64,000 bases of DNA from Allantophomopsis cytisporea (GCA_024752435.1 CP103032.1:1888018-1952017), one strand, 5' to 3'. Positions 1-11,274 are shown, numbered from the stretch's first letter. Program-made: numbers and translations. Notes: generated from the sequence alone by a model not told the origin.

Positions 1-445
1 ATGATCCGTCAATGAAAGGACTAAAATCAATCAATGGAATCTTTGATTCTGAAGGCATATTGGGAGAGTATGGTTGTACTATCGCAATGCCAGAACCGAG
101 TTTGTGGTTGAGCGGAGTGGTGTAGCGGGTTTTTGAAGTCGGGCTCCAATTTATGTTCCTTTGCGACCACTATCTGCTGCTCTCTGATTGGGAGCGGCAA
201 ATCAGACATGCCGGAAGAAATGATTAAGCAGAAACGCAGCAAAATGACGGTTGAACACCATTTATGGTTAACTATACAAAAAGATGTTTTACTGTACCTA
301 ACGTTCAAGTGTAACCTTTAAGCGTAAAAATAGGGTTCAATGAAGTTCACAATTTACATCACGATTGCCAAATCTTTTTGTATCTAGAGTCTATTTGAAA
401 ATTCGCACCAGAGAGCGATATCAACACTTAATCATGGGCTGAGCC
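1..445. other. Intergenic, 3' side of the GAS2-domain gene
   Basis: I see no supportable gene. The short open frames on both strands have no family features and no convincing start context. The stretch holds the 3' flank of the gene that ends at 446. Confidence 0.5.
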
Positions 446-3400
446 TCAAGTACCTTTCCGAAACAACCTCTTCGTACCACCAGCCCTTCCTATATCACCG
501 AATGATCTTTCCTTCTCGGCACTCGCCTGTCTAACCTTCTCTTTCATACTCTCGATCCATTTTTCATCCTCCTCGGTAATATCTATCCTCTTACCTTTTG
601 GTCCTGCAAGTCCAAGACTACCATCCTCATCCGCCCAGTTACTCATGCTTGCGCGCGAACTTGGTCGCGAGTTTGAGCCTACAGAAGGCGGGGTTTCGTT
701 GCGTCGCATTCCCATGACCGATGGTGTGCGAGGACTAACACGCGATTCTTCGCCCAGAGACAGACGGCTTCGACGATGGGCGAGAGTAGACATAGGTCGT
801 TCGAGAGATGATGGTGGCCGGCTACCAAGGCGAGATGATGTGCGGCCCATCGATGTTGCCGGGCGTTGAGGAGGGCTGGAATGAGCGGAACCTCTAGAGA
901 TAGAGCGAGGAGACAAATCCTGAACCTCAACCTTACCATCGCGATCTACACGACGGTGATGACTTGCGTATTCCTTCAGATATTCGCCAAGATCTGCCCA
1001 TCCACCTCCTACGCGAACCATCACACGCTCTCCATGCTCACCAACCAGTCGAACGAATAGCTTAATTGGTGCTTCGCCAGTGCTTCGAGACAGATGATAG
1101 AGCTTAATTTCTGGGGCGCTACTCGAAGCCCGAGGACGTCGAGTTTGTGCTGGAGCCAGTGTAAACGATGGAGAAGAAGGTCGCGTCAACGGTCGCCGTC
1201 CATCGGTCAATGACATCACGGAAGGGCGCTTCTTCACAACGTGAAGCTCAGAATTTGGATTCTTTGGCTGTGTAGTCAATTTGAATTGTGCCGGGATATT
1301 CTGCAACACCTGTGTAATTTGGTCGTGGAATTGATCTTTCGATGTCTTTGCAGGGCTTCTAACAGGCGGTGTACTAGATATAGCGACATTCTTGAGCCGC
1401 GGAGGCTCCTTCGGAGTATTACCAGTGGGTGGAGTTCCTGGATCTGTTCGAGGCGAACCCTGCATCCCGGATGACTTTGGCGTGACCATAGAGACAGAAC
1501 GATGTCTAGGAGTGTGTCCTGGCGAGGGTGTTCCGAGATACGTTGTATGGTCTCTTTCCGTAGATTTCACATCTTTCTGCATGGCTACTACCACAGACTG
1601 TGGCAACCTGAGTGGCATTTTACTCGAATCTTTCGGCAAGATTTCTCGCTCTGGGGACGGTGACATGTCCAAATCAGAAGTATCAGTTGTCACGATAGAT
1701 GGTGTTTGTGCTGTCGTTGATACTGGAGAATTCACTGAGACATCCTGTTTTACTGCACGAATTGGTGTCATGAAGGATTCTTGAAACATCTTTTTTGATG
1801 GCGTCATAGGCGTGCCAGATCCACTGCTCGATGGACGCGAAATTGTCTTTAGACTAGCACGCGATATCTTCTCAATTGACACGACAGATGCTCTTCGCAT
1901 AGAATCCAGTTCTGGGAGAGCTTCATCCGTATCTTCTGCGCTATCATCATCAAAGTCCGAAAATTCCAGTGTGCGAAGTCTATCCGATTTGACCGGTGGA
2001 GGAGTATCTGGTGTCTCCTTCCCTGAAGGCTCAAATACTTCTGGTGACTTCGATTTCGGCGATGATGACGATCGACCAGGCGATGAAATACTTGTATTGA
2101 TATCTGAGAAGCCAGGGAAGTCCTCGAGGGGTATAGGGTCATGTTTTGTGGGCGTTGCACCGTCGAATTCACCGCTAAAGTTTCGAGATGATTTTATAGG
2201 TGACAAAATCGGCCTGAAGTATCCGGCAGGTTCGGCTTCGAGAATTTCTGGATTTGACTCGGATGCGAAATAGCCTGATGACTCGGAAGGAGAGGATGGA
2301 GAACGAACACGTGTAGGTTTCGGCGTGACTGTTTGTGGTGCACCACCTTCGTCTTTGCCATTTTCTTCGACGGGTACTGGGGTATCTGGTAAATGACCGA
2401 GCAGATCTATATCCTCTTTCTGTACGCTCAAATGTATCGGGGGATGTCTCGTTGGAGAAGAGCCTTGTGATAAGCTAGCCTCAATAACTGACTCTTGTGA
2501 CATTGTCTTCCTTTCGGGCGATGAACATCCAAAATCCAATGCAGTTCCTTGTGGACGCATACGTCGTTTTGTTGGGCTTCTTGGTGTACCTCCATCCTCT
2601 AAGTACTTGTCTTTTGTATAGCTTCCAGGTTGATTCGACGGAGATCTGATGGCACGACTGGTATTGGAGCCTGCAGAGGAAGGAGTGTGAGGTGTTGACG
2701 GTCGCTCAACTCCAAATGCTGAACGGGGAGGCGTGTGAATATCATCCACTGATGTTCTGGAAGGAGTGTGTTTCGCTTCCATCTCATCTTCCATATCGCT
2801 GATAATGGAAGATACAAGACTTGATGGTGGTGTCTCTTTACGATGCTCAGTGCGCTCCGGAGCGTTAGTTTGCGAGTCCACAGAAACAACCATGGGTAGC
2901 CGTGCGGAACGTGAAGAAACGTCAACTTGCAGCGTACCTTCCACCTCAGGTGGTGTTGGTAGCTCTTTTACCCCATCAAATTTTGAATTCAATGACTGAG
3001 CGGATTGCTTCGCATGAAGGGTGTGTTTTACTTCAGATGATTCTTCTTGTAGTTTGTTTTTGATCTGTAAATCATCCTTTGCCGTTTGTTCCGTAGAAAT
3101 ATATGGCTCTTTGGTGAGTTCAGTATCCGTGACAGACAAAGAATTATTTTCCTTCGCCGCAATCACATCTTTAGTAAAAGAGTCATTAACACTATGACCC
3201 TTAGATTCAGTGTCGGAATTCACGAGTTCTACTTTATTTCCGTTTTCGCACAAAGATTCTTTTGCCGCGTTATTTGATGAAGACGGACGCTCCGAGTCAT
3301 GCGTGTATGATCTCGTCAATGGCTGCTGAGATTCTGAGCTGTGCATTGGTTCATCTTGGACAGAACTCGTATTCTGAAGTTCACCAGGACTGCGTCCAAC

Positions 3401-4993
3401 AATGGAATTGCTTTTATGGGACTCATAGTTATCAATCAGAATGTCAAGACCGAGTGCTTCTGCTCCCAGCTTCTTCTCGACTAGGGTGAAGCTCGGGCTC
3501 GCAACGGAATCTTTCGTTGCAAACCGTTTGATAGCATTTTCCTTGCGCTTTCTTGATGGCGTATCTGGCGAATCAGTTTCATCATCCCATAATTCAACGT
3601 TTGTCTCGATGCTCTGAGGTCTCTTCAGCACGAATGGCACCGAGGGAGTAGTCCTAGATCTAGGATTTGTTGAAGGTTGTGTAAAATATGGTGGATCGGC
3701 ATTCATACTCTTTTCAATCATGGTTTCGTTAAGAGCATCAGCTGATGCGGTAGGTGGTGTCGTCGTAAATGTCGGAATTTCATCTCTGCTGGCATTTAGT
3801 GTGCTTCCAGGCTGTACCGTGTCCTTTGGTGGTACTTCCAGATCCTGTCTGATATTGTTTTCTCTCTGTTCGGTATTCTTTTCGAAGGCGTCCACTACCG
3901 TCTCCGTTGCCGCGAGTCGCTTCTTTTGTGCTTCCCATTCCCCTTCAAGCACCTTCTGATCTCCATAGACTGTCCAATTACTGTAGTCTTCCTCAATCAC
4001 TTCCATTCGATCGAGCCAAGAATCCGGAACAGTATCCTCTCGACCTTCCAGAGTATCGAGCAGGCTGTCCAATTGTTGACCTAAAGCTCCAACTTTCTTC
4101 TGCAAAACATCCCGGATTGCGTCGAAGGTTTCGCGAGACAAATACGGTTGATCTTGATTTACGGTATGCGCACCACGCGACTTTTCAACAGCGTTCCATG
4201 CTGACTTCATCGCGATTTCCATATCTTTCAATGCCATCAGTACAGGTTGTATGTTACGAAGTACAATAATCCGCACACTCCATACATCCATTAAGCCCAT
4301 CAACCTGGCCAAATTCGGGAGAGCTTGGAGTACAGTCGCAGTTACAACAGCCGTAAAATCATCCATCTTCGTATAGGAATGAGTTGATGGCGCAGGCTGG
4401 GAATCGTGGGAAGATGAAGGCCGAGATCTTGGCAAAATGTGCGTTTCCAAGACTTGCCTCTTGATATCCTCCACCTCGAGATCCTCCATATCTTCGGTTA
4501 TTTCTTCGATTCTAGACTCATATCGAAGTATAGTTTGCACCGGCAAACTTCCCCAATATTCCTCTTCCGATTGCTCCGGTTCTTCAACTTTAGGGATCGT
4601 GTCAGAGCCTTCGACCTGGTCTTCATTTCTTTTTTCACTTCCTCTGGAAACATTCCTCTTAGAAACGGGTAGTTCAAACCCCGTGGAACCACCTTCTGGC
4701 CAACTCCAATCTACTAACTCTTTGACCCATTCTTCGATCTTCTGGGAAGCGTGGGCGGCACGTATGCCAAATGCTCGTTCTTCTGGGCTTGCCGCTTCGA
4801 TACTCTTCTTCAAGGTCCCCGAATTCGATGTGAAGGCCTCAAAGGTGGTGGCTGGGGAGAGATCGGCGAGAAGGTTGTCCATTGGTCGGATTCGAGTGGG
4901 AGATAGTATTGGTGATCGCGACGTTCGAGGAGTGCGGGGGTTCATGAAGCTGAACCTCTGCCCCGTGGGGGACAGAAAAGGTGGTGTATTCAT
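446..4993 (-). CDS. GAS2/GAR-domain cytoskeletal protein (1515 aa)
   Basis: A single-exon 1515-residue protein. Near residues 1300-1345 there is a block (IKLFVRLVGEHGERVMVRVG, then GGWADLGEYL) that fits the GAS2-related (GAR) domain, a microtubule-binding module of spectraplakins and fungal relatives. Almost everything else is low-complexity, rich in Ser/Pro/Thr/Glu and many SP/TP dipeptides, so it is probably disordered and phosphorylated. Residues about 210-360 look helical and resemble a spectrin-like or coiled-coil segment. The C-terminus is basic (KRLFRKGT). The ATG at 4993 begins MNTPPFLSPTGQRF and has an upstream stop. It is divergent from the homoaconitase gene across a 1.07 kb intergenic. 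A role at microtubules is inferred from the GAR domain; the partners cannot be read from sequence. Confidence 0.85.
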   Translation of the reverse strand: MNTPPFLSPTGQRFSFMNPRTPRTSRSPILSPTRIRPMDNLLADLSPATTFEAFTSNSGTLKKSIEAASPEERAFGIRAAHASQKIEEWVKELVDWSWPEGGSTGFELPVSKRNVSRGSEKRNEDQVEGSDTIPKVEEPEQSEEEYWGSLPVQTILRYESRIEEITEDMEDLEVEDIKRQVLETHILPRSRPSSSHDSQPAPSTHSYTKMDDFTAVVTATVLQALPNLARLMGLMDVWSVRIIVLRNIQPVLMALKDMEIAMKSAWNAVEKSRGAHTVNQDQPYLSRETFDAIRDVLQKKVGALGQQLDSLLDTLEGREDTVPDSWLDRMEVIEEDYSNWTVYGDQKVLEGEWEAQKKRLAATETVVDAFEKNTEQRENNIRQDLEVPPKDTVQPGSTLNASRDEIPTFTTTPPTASADALNETMIEKSMNADPPYFTQPSTNPRSRTTPSVPFVLKRPQSIETNVELWDDETDSPDTPSRKRKENAIKRFATKDSVASPSFTLVEKKLGAEALGLDILIDNYESHKSNSIVGRSPGELQNTSSVQDEPMHSSESQQPLTRSYTHDSERPSSSNNAAKESLCENGNKVELVNSDTESKGHSVNDSFTKDVIAAKENNSLSVTDTELTKEPYISTEQTAKDDLQIKNKLQEESSEVKHTLHAKQSAQSLNSKFDGVKELPTPPEVEGTLQVDVSSRSARLPMVVSVDSQTNAPERTEHRKETPPSSLVSSIISDMEDEMEAKHTPSRTSVDDIHTPPRSAFGVERPSTPHTPSSAGSNTSRAIRSPSNQPGSYTKDKYLEDGGTPRSPTKRRMRPQGTALDFGCSSPERKTMSQESVIEASLSQGSSPTRHPPIHLSVQKEDIDLLGHLPDTPVPVEENGKDEGGAPQTVTPKPTRVRSPSSPSESSGYFASESNPEILEAEPAGYFRPILSPIKSSRNFSGEFDGATPTKHDPIPLEDFPGFSDINTSISSPGRSSSSPKSKSPEVFEPSGKETPDTPPPVKSDRLRTLEFSDFDDDSAEDTDEALPELDSMRRASVVSIEKISRASLKTISRPSSSGSGTPMTPSKKMFQESFMTPIRAVKQDVSVNSPVSTTAQTPSIVTTDTSDLDMSPSPEREILPKDSSKMPLRLPQSVVVAMQKDVKSTERDHTTYLGTPSPGHTPRHRSVSMVTPKSSGMQGSPRTDPGTPPTGNTPKEPPRLKNVAISSTPPVRSPAKTSKDQFHDQITQVLQNIPAQFKLTTQPKNPNSELHVVKKRPSVMSLTDGRRPLTRPSSPSFTLAPAQTRRPRASSSAPEIKLYHLSRSTGEAPIKLFVRLVGEHGERVMVRVGGGWADLGEYLKEYASHHRRVDRDGKVEVQDLSPRSISRGSAHSSPPQRPATSMGRTSSRLGSRPPSSLERPMSTLAHRRSRLSLGEESRVSPRTPSVMGMRRNETPPSVGSNSRPSSRASMSNWADEDGSLGLAGPKGKRIDITEEDEKWIESMKEKVRQASAEKERSFGDIGRAGGTKRLFRKGT

Positions 4994-6059
4994 CTTGCAC
5001 GAGTCGAAGGTTTGATTACGGAAAGGCTGGTGATATGCCTGGTTGCATGGCTTACCGCCTGGGGTTTAGGAACGAAGCATTATGGTTGGATATGATGCAG
5101 TGGAGTGGATGAGGTGAAAGGACAACTGCATGAAGACATGCAGATTTGTGTTAAATTGTGTTCTGAAGTCGCGGGGCTGGTAGATAGCTTATTTGGATAT
5201 CCCGATCTGGGATTCAATGTCGTTGTCGATGCGCAACAGGTGTAAGCGCGCGCGTTTCGACTTGGGGTAAGGAGTGTGAGGTCCGTCTGATCAGATGGAA
5301 TCACTGATGAAGACAGAAGGATAGAAAGAGATTTGAAAGAGCGTGAGCGTCCTCGTCCTCGATTCCTTGAATGTGGAAAACCGTTGGTACCGTTTGGTAA
5401 AAGCTATGTAATTATGTACATTGATTTACGCAGCATGGAAAGCTGCTCATGGCGCGACGAGCGCGAGCCGTAGGAAGAGGCGTGCTCCATGTACCGTACC
5501 CTTAAATTTGGCTCTGGCTCTGCAAACGGTGCAAACTTCGCTTGTCGCCGAGCCCTGGGTCTAGCAGGAAATGAAATTATACGATATGAAAGGTAAAATG
5601 TAAATGGGAAAAGGAGGAGATATGAGACACTTCTGAGAAAACAAAATTACCTTTTCAATTCAGAAAAATGAGAGGATCACCGGGGAAAATGAAGACATCG
5701 TCAATTTGTTGTAGTTAACTGGAATATAAAAAAACAGAAAAGAAATGGGGGGGAGAGAGAGAGGGAGAAATGGGATCATGTAAAGTGGAAGGGTCTCTCA
5801 CCGCGTATGAGCTTAACGACCTATGGTAAAACCTGCGGGCACAGCGGCCGACGTCGGGACTCCCATAAACCCCCTGCACCAATCAGACGCTGGGAGTTTC
5901 GAAGATCGCGAAATAATTAAATCTGGGGAATTATCCCAGCGTGCATATTTGTTTTGTGACGGGAGTGACTCAGACTCAGACTCAGACTCAGACTCAGATT
6001 CGCATCTTTCGCATATTCCAACGTGCTGCCAAATCGCACCCGAGTCTGCAATCTGCAAT
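4994..6059. other. Divergent promoter region, GAS2-domain gene / homoaconitase
   Basis: A 1.07 kb intergenic shared by two divergently transcribed genes. It contains a GA-rich run near 5747-5770 and a hexanucleotide array at 5967-6002, listed separately. The acidic open frame across this array (DSDSDS) is only its translation. No further gene is visible. Confidence 0.6.
5966..6002 (+). promoter_or_regulatory. Tandem Gcn4/CpcA-type element (GACTCA array)
   Basis: The sequence reads TGACTCA followed by four more GACTCA units and a degenerate GATTCG. TGACTCA is the consensus of the general amino acid control activator (Gcn4 in yeast, CPC1/CpcA in filamentous fungi). The first unit is a perfect palindromic site; each later unit reads AGACTCA, a one-mismatch site, at 6-bp spacing. 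The array ends about 58 bp before the homoaconitase start codon. Binding is an inference from consensus and from the gene it precedes, a lysine-biosynthesis enzyme. Confidence 0.6.
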
Positions 6060-8596
6060 ATGATCTCCGTGAGTAGATCCTGATCCCACGTCCTTGTCAA
6101 TGGAGTTGAGCATCAGCGGGAGAAGAGGACATTGCAGTTGATACTTGTGATGGATAGCAGCAGTTGACTAATATACCCCTCCGCTAGCAACAACTGGGTC
6201 GCAGAGCTCTGCGTGTCAAAGTCCCATTCTCGAATCTCATTGCTTCCTCCTCCTCCCCGTCCGGTCTCCGAGCATATACTGCGACTGGTCGAAGATTCCA
6301 AGATGTCTTCCACTCCCAGACCGACGCCGACTCTCCCTCCGTCTTCTCCTCCTTGAAGTCTTCCCCCAAAGTCGCCCAAACCCTCACCGAAAAGATCGTC
6401 CAAAGATACTCCCTCGGGCTTGCGAAGGACAAGTTCGTCAAGTCTGGCGACTATGTCACCCTTTCACCACACCACTGTATGACTCACGACAACTCATGGC
6501 CCGTCGCCTTGAAGTTCATGTCCATCGGCGCAACATCTATCCACGATAACAAGCAAGTCGTAATGACCCTCGACCACGATGTACAGAACAAGAGCGAATC
6601 GAATTTGAAGAAATACGCACAGATCGAAGAGTTTGCTAAGAAGCAGGGTGTGGATTTCTACCCAGCTGGGCGTGGCATTGGGCACCAGATTATGGTCGAG
6701 GAAGGTTACGCTTGGCCAGGAACTGTCACGGTTGCTTCGGACAGCCACAGTAACATGTACGGTGGTATTGGATGCTTGGGAACCGCAATGGTACGCACTG
6801 ATGCTGCCAGTATTTGGGCAACTGGTCGAACGTGGTGGCAAATTCCTCCAATTGCTAAGGTCACTCTCACGGGTATCTTGCCAAAGGGTGTTACTGGAAA
6901 GGATGTCATTGTTGCCCTCTGCGGTCTCTTCAACAACGATGAGGTTCTCAACCATGCTATTGAGTTCACTGGATCCGAGCAAACTTTGCGCAGCCTCGAA
7001 ATTGATGACAGACTGGCCATCGCTAACATGACTACTGAATGGGGTGCTCTATCTGGTCTTTTCCCAATTGATGCCAAACTTCAGGCATGGTTGAGATCAA
7101 AGGCTACTACTTCTGCTCTCTTCGATTTACCTGCAGAGGGAGTCGAGCGACGAATCACTCATGAGCGTATTGACGATCTTGTCGAGAATCAACTCGTTGC
7201 CGATCCAGGTGCTACATATGCTAAGTCACTCTACCTAAACCTCTCCACCTTGTCACCGTATGTTTCAGGACCAAATTCCGTAAAGGTCGCTACACCTCTC
7301 AAGGATCTTGAGGCACAAGACATCAAACTCAACAAGGCTTACCTTGTCTCCTGCACGAATTCTAGAGCCTCTGACTTGGCTGCTGCCGCAAAGGTCTTCA
7401 AGGACGCTGCCAAGGCAGGAAAGCCAGCGAAGATCGCTCCAGGAGTCAACTTCTACATTGCCGCCGCTTCTATTCCCGAACAGCAGGCTGCTGAGGAGAC
7501 CGGTGACTGGCAAGCATTACTTGACGCTGGTGCTCAGGCCCTTCCAGCTGGTTGTGGTCCGTGTATCGGCCTCGGTACTGGTCTTCTGGAGCCAGGAGAG
7601 GTTGGTATCAGTGCCAGTAACCGTAACTTCAAGGGACGCATGGGGTCTACTGATGCTAAGGCCTACCTTGCAAGTCCTGAGGTTGTAGCTGCTAGTGCCT
7701 TGAATGGCAAGATTAGTGGACCAGGATGGTACGAGAAGCCTCTCGGTGTCGAGAAAGTTGTTCTTGGCGAGGGAAACGGTGTTCCAGAACAAGACAAGGC
7801 TATGAGCATCGAAGAAGCGCTTGAGAAGCTCATCTCTCAAGCAGACTCAATTGTCGAGGGAGCTGAAAAGTCCCTGCTGGGTGGTGTATCGGAAACTGAC
7901 TCTGCCGATGAGAGTTTGACTGAAATTCTTCCAGGCTTCCCCGAGAAAGTTGAGGGTGAGATTGTCTTCTGTGACGCTGACAACGTAAACACTGATGGCA
8001 TATACCCTGGAAAGTATACATACCAAGACAACGTCTCTGTAGAGAAGATGGCTGAGGTATGCATGGAAAATTATGACAAGGCTTTCGGATCTATTGCTCG
8101 CGAAGGAGATATTCTCGTCTCCGGATTCAATTTTGGATGTGGTAGCTCCAGAGAGCAAGCTGCTACCGCAATTTTGGCAAAGAAAATTCCAATGGTCGTT
8201 GCAGGTAGTTTCGGTAACATTTTCAGCAGAAACAGTATCAACAATGCGTTGATGGGTGTTGAAGTACCAAGACTTATACAAAGACTCAGAGAGACCTTCT
8301 CGTCACCTGGTACAGACGCAAAGAAGGAAGTCAAAGAACCAAGTCAAAATAAGGAGTCGTTAGACTCGCCACCACCGGCCGCCCAAGCATCGCCGAGCGG
8401 CGAGAAGGTGTTGACTCGACGCACGGGTTGGAAGTTTGTGTGGGATGTACGTAGAAGTAAGGTGGAGGTCACAGAAGGAGAGGGCGGCGCTACATGGAGT
8501 CAGAAAGTGGGAGAGCTACCACCTAACGTACAGGAAATTATCGCAAGAGGTGGATTAGAAAAGTGGGTGAAGCATGAAATTGCTGCTGCTGCTTGA
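6060..8596 (+). CDS. lys4: Homoaconitase, mitochondrial (lysine biosynthesis)
   Basis: An aconitase-superfamily enzyme, 805 residues as spliced. It isomerises homocitrate/cis-homoaconitate to homoisocitrate in the fungal alpha-aminoadipate pathway in the mitochondrion. The Fe-S cluster cysteines are visible in VSCTNSRASD and in AGCGPCIGLG. The swivel domain is present (FGCGSSREQA), and the C-terminus has the fungal homoaconitase tail. I place the start at 6060: a nine-base coding exon (ATG ATC TCC), a GTGAGT donor, an intron 6069-6187 with branch TTGACTAAT and acceptor CTAG, then exon 2. This adds an Arg/Ser-rich presequence (QQLGRRALRVKV and SNLIASSSSSPSGLR), as expected for mitochondrial import. 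Without that exon the frame opens only at a TTG at 6353. A Gcn4-type array lies directly upstream. Confidence 0.9.
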
Positions 8597-10293
8597 GTCA
8601 GCTTGTATATAAGAATTCTAAAAAGTATATTGATTGTTTACATTCCCGAAGCGTCCCGTGTGAGGTTACGAAACGTGAGTATTAGCTACTGGACCATCGC
8701 ATAAGAATTCGTCGAAAACTTGAAGTCTGTACGTAGGAAATTAAGTTTGCAAGTAATCGAAGAGCCCACAGTTTCTATGAAGTCTGGTCCCAAGATCGAG
8801 GGTTATTATGGGTCCGGGAACTCACAGGAGGTCTGATGGTCCAAGGGGTCTAATCCAGAATATCTATGGTTTGTAAGGTTTAATGGAAGTTCAATCTCCG
8901 CCCCATGTTTTGGGCGCTGCTCAATGGGATTTCCCGTTTTCTGAGAAATATGCAATTGCCAATTGGATGGAATTTGTCTGCTAAAACATTAAAATTGGCA
9001 TAATGGCACGAACAGTGAGGGGCACGAGAAAGTCGGGACCACTGCAGGGACGACACCGGAAACGCATCATCCGAATTGGATTGGACAATGCCTCTTTATC
9101 TCAATGAGGTTAGAGTAAATAGTCAACGCTGATCCCCCTAGGTGCTAGATCACACTCTGGATTGATCATGAGCTCAAATTGTCTGCTCCTGATTTGTTGA
9201 AAATAAAAATAACATCTTAAGCTTGTTATATGGGACTGTGGCTTGACATAGTAAACTTTTAGCCTTTTATTTTCTGGAGAAATAATGACGACGGTGGGAG
9301 TAAACACTTGGCTAGTAGACTTTTATTCAGGACTAGCTTCTCGGGATGGGAACGGAAATCTTCCATTCCAGCCCATTAACTTTTATCCTTTCTCTCTCTC
9401 CAGTGCACCAATCATTGCAACGACGGCAACCACAAGAATGTGAAATTAAATATGCGTTTGTGAACGCGTGCGATAAGATAGAAAAAGAGATGCTTGCGGT
9501 TGTCTTTCGTACTCGACAATGTGGTAGTTTTAATCCTACACTTACTCTTTTCTGAAGCTGCGACCTTCTCAAAGCTTTGCTCTCTCCTTTAGACGTTTGG
9601 TTCAAAGTCAGGACCAAGATGATGCAGATGCCGCACGGGAGTCGTTCTCCTATGTCTCTCCCCATCTCCTCATTTTGCGGGATGAGCCCACGCCTTCCCT
9701 CATTTACACTAATACTAAGTTAGGGCCAACTGTCCTGAGTATTAAGATCTCATTAATTAAGGGTGTCGGAGGGACTACAAAGTCATCAACTTGGGCACGG
9801 GCACTATAACTTCCAATCATAGCTACCGCATTGTTACGCTTGCAGAGCTAAAGTATAACCCAAGCTTTTGTACTTGGATCCAGATGCATCTGAGTATCTT
9901 TTGACCTCAATCAATTGACTTTCTATGGATCAGAGTTGACTGTAGAGTGGGTCCCAAGTCTCTAATACTGCCCGGGTGATGGCATCTCCGCACAAGTCAG
10001 GCACACGCCCTAGATCTCATTGTTGGTCAATGATATTGATGAAACTCCTGAGCTAAGTCATTTTGAAGCTTCTGCTTTCATCCGTCTTTACAATGCCATG
10101 GACACAATGAAGCTTCGAAGTGGATTCTTGCCAACCCAGGCTTCTACAATCTCTGGATCCCTTTCATCTTTTTGTTCCTTCATTCATATAAGAGTTCTTT
10201 CCCAGCTTTGGTTGCTCTTTTCCAATCAAGCATTTCACTCCTCTACAATCTCTTGCTCATCCTCATTCATACTCGTTCATTCAATCCTTCAAC
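8597..10293. other. Intergenic, no gene seen
   Basis: About 1.7 kb with only short uncharacterised open frames. A CT-rich stretch and a TATA-like CATATAAG near 10184 precede the GPI-protein gene and may be its core promoter. Nothing else stands out. Confidence 0.5.
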
Positions 10294-11274
10294 ATGTCTT
10301 CTTTCACACTTAAGGCCCTTGCTGTTGCCGCTGCCGTCGGCTCTGCTGTTGCCCAGCGTCCAGATAACACCACTATCTGTGACTATTACACCACGGCTCT
10401 ATTGACCAACAACACTGCTGAGAACCAGAAGACCCTTTTGACCCTTGTCGTCAACACTGCCGTCATTGGTAACTACACCACGCCAAATGTTGGTGTCGCG
10501 GTTCCAGGTATCTTGGCCGAGGGAACCTACAACGGAACCTACGTCAACCTTCTTCCATACTTCGATGGTGGATTCGCTTCCACCAACACCGGTGGTGACT
10601 CTGGAATGGCTGTCAGCTTCCTCGACGATGGTGGAGCCGCGCCTCTTATGAAGAACATGCCAGCCAACGGAACCAGCTCCAACCAGTACATCCTTCTTAC
10701 CCATTTGTATGAGTACTTCGGTGGTCTTTTGGGCTGCTCCATGCAAGGCTCAACTGGCTATGATGCCTACTCCGGATCCGGATCCATGTACGAGGTGCAC
10801 AAGTTCATGGACCTTAGCGCTTACGAGGTTGGGTACTTCATTGAGCAAGTCGCTTTGTCTGCTGCTTCCTTTGGAGTTGCTGCCTCCGATCTTGAAGTCG
10901 TTGGTACCGCTCTTAACAGCCTCTTCGGTTACAGCTGCGCACCAAACACCACTGTCATTCCAGACCAGGGTGCTCAGCTTCAGTCCATCTGCATTGGCAC
11001 TGACTGCCCAGAGGCTGCCAATGCTACCTGCTCTTCCTACGGCAATGCCACTGCCCCAGCTGTCGCTGACTCTGCCCTCGTCGGCAATGCTACCCTCACT
11101 GCTACATCCACCGCATCCATGACTGCTGAGACTGGTACTGCCTCCAAGACATCCTCCGGCTCTGCCTCTGGCACCGCCACCGGTGCTTCCGCCTCATCAA
11201 CCAAGAATGCCGCTACCACTGCTGGTCTTTCCGCAGCCGCCGTTCTTGGTGCCGCTGCTGCCTTTTTCTTGTAA
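10294..11274 (+). CDS. GPI-anchored secreted glycoprotein, unknown function
   Basis: A single-exon, 326-residue protein whose family I do not recognise. Residues 1-20 form a signal peptide (LAVAAAVGSAVA, cleavage before QRPDNTT). The ordered part, about residues 21-250, carries many N-glycosylation sequons and seven to eight cysteines (ICDYY, LLGCSM, YSCAPN, SICIGTDCP, ATCSSY). A central block reads LLTHLYEYFGGLLGC. Residues 255-308 are a Ser/Thr/Ala/Gly linker, and the end is a hydrophobic tail (AGLSAAAVLGAAAAFFL), the form of a GPI-attachment signal with a small-residue omega site just before. Codon use is strongly biased to C-ending codons, which suggests high expression. Probable location is plasma membrane or cell wall. 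Confidence 0.8.
   Translation: MSSFTLKALAVAAAVGSAVAQRPDNTTICDYYTTALLTNNTAENQKTLLTLVVNTAVIGNYTTPNVGVAVPGILAEGTYNGTYVNLLPYFDGGFASTNTGGDSGMAVSFLDDGGAAPLMKNMPANGTSSNQYILLTHLYEYFGGLLGCSMQGSTGYDAYSGSGSMYEVHKFMDLSAYEVGYFIEQVALSAASFGVAASDLEVVGTALNSLFGYSCAPNTTVIPDQGAQLQSICIGTDCPEAANATCSSYGNATAPAVADSALVGNATLTATSTASMTAETGTASKTSSGSASGTATGASASSTKNAATTAGLSAAAVLGAAAAFFL

Noticed and set aside
1812..2273. Antisense frame of 153 residues inside the GAS2-domain gene
   Set aside because: It is a shadow of the opposite-strand low-complexity coding sequence.
5823..6083. Open frame with an Asp-Ser repeat
   Set aside because: It is a translation of the GACTCA array in the homoaconitase promoter, with no gene features.
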